Positions 62,347-64,000 of a stretch of 64,000 nt of DNA are shown piece by piece. The stretch comes from Mycolicibacter sp. MU0083 (GTDB lineage: Bacteria; Actinomycetota; Actinomycetes; Mycobacteriales; Mycobacteriaceae), in assembly GCF_963378075.1 (NCBI RefSeq), contig NZ_OY726394.1:186001-250000 (forward strand), read 5' to 3'. Made by a program: the position numbers and the translations under genes. The stretch's first letter is position 1. Each line of letters begins with the position of its first letter. The notes under the pieces were generated by a model, which saw only the letters and a list, made by a program, of their open reading frames with translations, searched no databases and was not told where the DNA came from.

Positions 62347-64000
62347 ACAACGGTGATGCGGCTCTGCTCGCTCCGCAGCAGCCCGGGTCGACCCGGATAG
62401 ACGAAGAAACCCTCAGCCGGTTCGCGACCTGCTGCCGAGCCCTCGGCATCGAGGTCTACCAGCGGAAGCGCCCCGCAGATCTGGCGGCGGCCCGCACCGG
62501 TTTCGCGGCGCTGACCCGGGTCGCCCACGAGCAGTGCGACGCCTGGACGGGGCTGGCCGCCGCGGGCGACCAGTCGCCGCGGGTGCTGGCGGCCATCGCC
62601 GAGACCGCCGCCACCGCCGGCGCCCTGCAACGGCGTCTGGACCTGGAGGCCGGTGCGCTCGGATTCCACTACGACACCGGGCTGTACCTGAAGCTGCGCG
62701 CCACCGACGCCGACGACTTCCAGCTGGCCCACGCCGCGCAACTGGCGATGGCCGGCCGCTGCGGCGAGGCGAACGCCATCGTCTCCGAGATCGCCGAACG
62801 GCGGCCCGGCTGGAACGACGTCCGCTGGATGGCGATCGCGGTGAACCACCACGCCGGGCGCTGGTCGGACATGGTCAAGCTGTTGACCCCGATCGTCAAC
62901 GACTCCGGCCGCGACGAACTGTTCAGCCATGCCGCCAAGATCGCCCTCGGTATCGCCCTGGCGCGGTTGGGCATGTACGCCCCGGCGTTGTCCTACCTGG
63001 AGGAGCCGGAAGGCCCGATCGCCGTCGCGGCCACCGACGGCGCATTGGCCAAGGGCCTGATCCTGCGCGCACAGGGCGACGACGAGACCGCCGAGGAGGT
63101 GCTGCAGGACCTCTACGCCGCCAACCCGGAGAACGAACAGGTCGAGCACGCCCTGCTCGACACCAGCTTCGGGATCGTCACCACCACCGCAGCCCGGATC
63201 GAGGCCCGGACCGACCCCTGGGACCCCGACACCGAGCCGAGTGCCGAAGATTTCGTCGACCCGGCCGCCCACGAGCGCAAGGCCGAACTGATGGCCGAAG
63301 CCGAGCGTGAGCTCGGCGAGTTCATCGGTTTGGCCGAGGTCAAGAACCAGGTGCAGCGGCTCAAGAGCTCGGTGGCCATGGAGGTGGTGCGTAAGCAGCA
63401 CGGCCTGGCGGTCGGTCAGCGCACCCACCACCTGGTCTTCGCCGGCCCGCCCGGAACCGGTAAGACCACCATCGCCCGCGTGGTGGCCAAGATCTACTGC
63501 GGCCTGGGGCTGCTCAAGAAAGAGAACATCAGAGAGGTGCACCGTGCCGACCTGATCGGCCAGCACATCGGTGAGACCGAGGCGAAGACCAACGCGATCA
63601 TCGACAGCGCCCTGGACGGCGTGCTGTTCCTCGACGAGGCCTACGCGCTGGTGGCCACCGGCGCCAAGAACGACTTCGGTCTGGTCGCCATCGACACCCT
63701 GCTGGCGCGGATGGAGAACGACCGCGACCGGCTGGTGGTGATCGTCGCCGGCTACCGGGCCGACCTGGATCGGTTCCTGGACACCAACGAAGGTCTGCGG
63801 TCGCGTTTCACCCGCAGCATCGACTTCCCGTCCTACCAGCCGCCGGAACTGGTGGAGATCGCCCACAAGATGGCCGAGCAGCGCGACAGCCTTTTCGAGC
63901 AGTCCGCACTCGAAGAGATGCAGTCGCTGTTCGGGCAGTTGGCCGAGGCGACGCACCCCGACGCCAACGGCGTCGCGCGGCGCAGCCTCGACATCGCCGG
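62343..64000 (+). CDS. eccA3: ESX-3 type VII secretion AAA+ ATPase EccA3 (3' end outside window)
   Basis: 552 residues are visible of about 630 expected. The N-terminal part (to about 290) is a helical TPR-like domain. The CbxX/CfxQ AAA+ domain follows, with Walker A GPPGTGKT (residues 368-375), Walker B VLFLDEA (Asp431, Glu432) and the arginine-finger region LRSRFTRSIDFP. This cytosolic ATPase helps release or recycle ESX-3 substrates and chaperones. First gene of the ESX-3 operon (metal uptake), under Zur and IdeR boxes; the frame is open to the window end. Confidence 0.95.
   Translation, partial: MNNGDAALLAPQQPGSTRIDEETLSRFATCCRALGIEVYQRKRPADLAAARTGFAALTRVAHEQCDAWTGLAAAGDQSPRVLAAIAETAATAGALQRRLDLEAGALGFHYDTGLYLKLRATDADDFQLAHAAQLAMAGRCGEANAIVSEIAERRPGWNDVRWMAIAVNHHAGRWSDMVKLLTPIVNDSGRDELFSHAAKIALGIALARLGMYAPALSYLEEPEGPIAVAATDGALAKGLILRAQGDDETAEEVLQDLYAANPENEQVEHALLDTSFGIVTTTAARIEARTDPWDPDTEPSAEDFVDPAAHERKAELMAEAERELGEFIGLAEVKNQVQRLKSSVAMEVVRKQHGLAVGQRTHHLVFAGPPGTGKTTIARVVAKIYCGLGLLKKENIREVHRADLIGQHIGETEAKTNAIIDSALDGVLFLDEAYALVATGAKNDFGLVAIDTLLARMENDRDRLVVIVAGYRADLDRFLDTNEGLRSRFTRSIDFPSYQPPELVEIAHKMAEQRDSLFEQSALEEMQSLFGQLAEATHPDANGVARRSLDIA

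Noticed and set aside
62058..63956. 632-codon minus-strand open frame
   Set aside because: Antisense of eccA3, which has intact Walker motifs.

Overview
The window is GC-rich and reads as a chromosomal stretch from a member of the Mycobacteriaceae. Support comes from AftD (cell-wall arabinan), PE and PPE proteins, EsxG/EsxH-like WXG100 proteins, the start of an ESX-3 locus (eccA3), mycobacterial lipoproteins and many fatty-acid genes. Gene order follows, as I recall it, the M. tuberculosis segment Rv0236c to Rv0282 (aftD, lpqI, htdX-fabG4-fadA2-fadE5, Sdh1, acr2, nirBD, cbiX, narK3, aac, pxpBC, fecB2, oplA, fadD2, fadE6, Rv0273c/Rv0274, PPE3, Rv0281, eccA3), with several species-specific insertions and replacements. 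The species cannot be fixed from sequence alone; a non-tuberculous lineage is likely.

Layout. 1-7885: end of a secreted protein gene, aftD, a tiny DUF2613 membrane protein, the lipoprotein glycosidase lpqI, a TetR gene and an unidentified lipoprotein. 7923-15399: fatty-acid block htdX-fabG4 / fadA2 / fadE5, with a two-gene DJ-1/PfpI cassette (GlxA-type regulator plus PfpI enzyme) inserted. 15655-20956: flavin reductase, inositol-phosphatase-like gene, and the Sdh1 operon with its small partner. 21137-29288: hsp20 under a heat-shock (HAIR) element, then a nitrite/nitrate block (nirBD, two NarK-type transporters, a sirohydrochlorin chelatase, an orphan winged-helix protein) interrupted by an IS481-like remnant. 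29515-34277: SbtA-type bicarbonate permease with a long untranslated leader, AAC(2'), PxpB/PxpC, and a FecB-type lipoprotein. 34331-41980: 5-oxoprolinase with an XRE-TetR fusion regulator, divergent from an acyl-CoA dehydrogenase / aminoglycoside-phosphotransferase-fold kinase / SDR operon that resembles a 4-hydroxyacyl-CoA catabolic cassette. 41990-45579: a two-gene operon in which both enzymes (a ThDP enzyme and a glutamate-synthase-like FMN enzyme) carry N-terminal Rieske domains. 45754-53640: fadD, fadD2, fadE6, D-2-hydroxyacid dehydrogenase with TetR, and a glyoxalase. 53717-58308: small membrane protein, fdhD, a PGRS protein with a signal peptide instead of a PE domain, a membrane protein, a molybdopterin-oxidoreductase-like lipoprotein and a TiaS-like protein. 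58424-64000: PE, PPE (PPW subfamily), EsxG-like, EsxH-like, SAM methyltransferase, then Zur and IdeR boxes and eccA3, which runs off the window.

Several control elements can be read directly. Three TTAC-N6-GTAA sites lie at fabG4/fadA2, fadE5 and the methyltransferase. Perfect inverted repeats lie at the XRE-TetR start, the TetR/glyoxalase gap, fadE6 and fadD. A HAIR element lies upstream of hsp20, and a Zur palindrome plus a 14/19 IdeR box lie upstream of eccA3. Seven strong or moderate hairpin terminators are noted, plus one weaker candidate. The most unusual content is the twin-Rieske operon, the PE-less PGRS protein, the ACAD/kinase/SDR cassette with its fusion regulator, and a 58-codon leader ORF between the Zur box and eccA3. 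No tRNA, rRNA or CRISPR array was seen.
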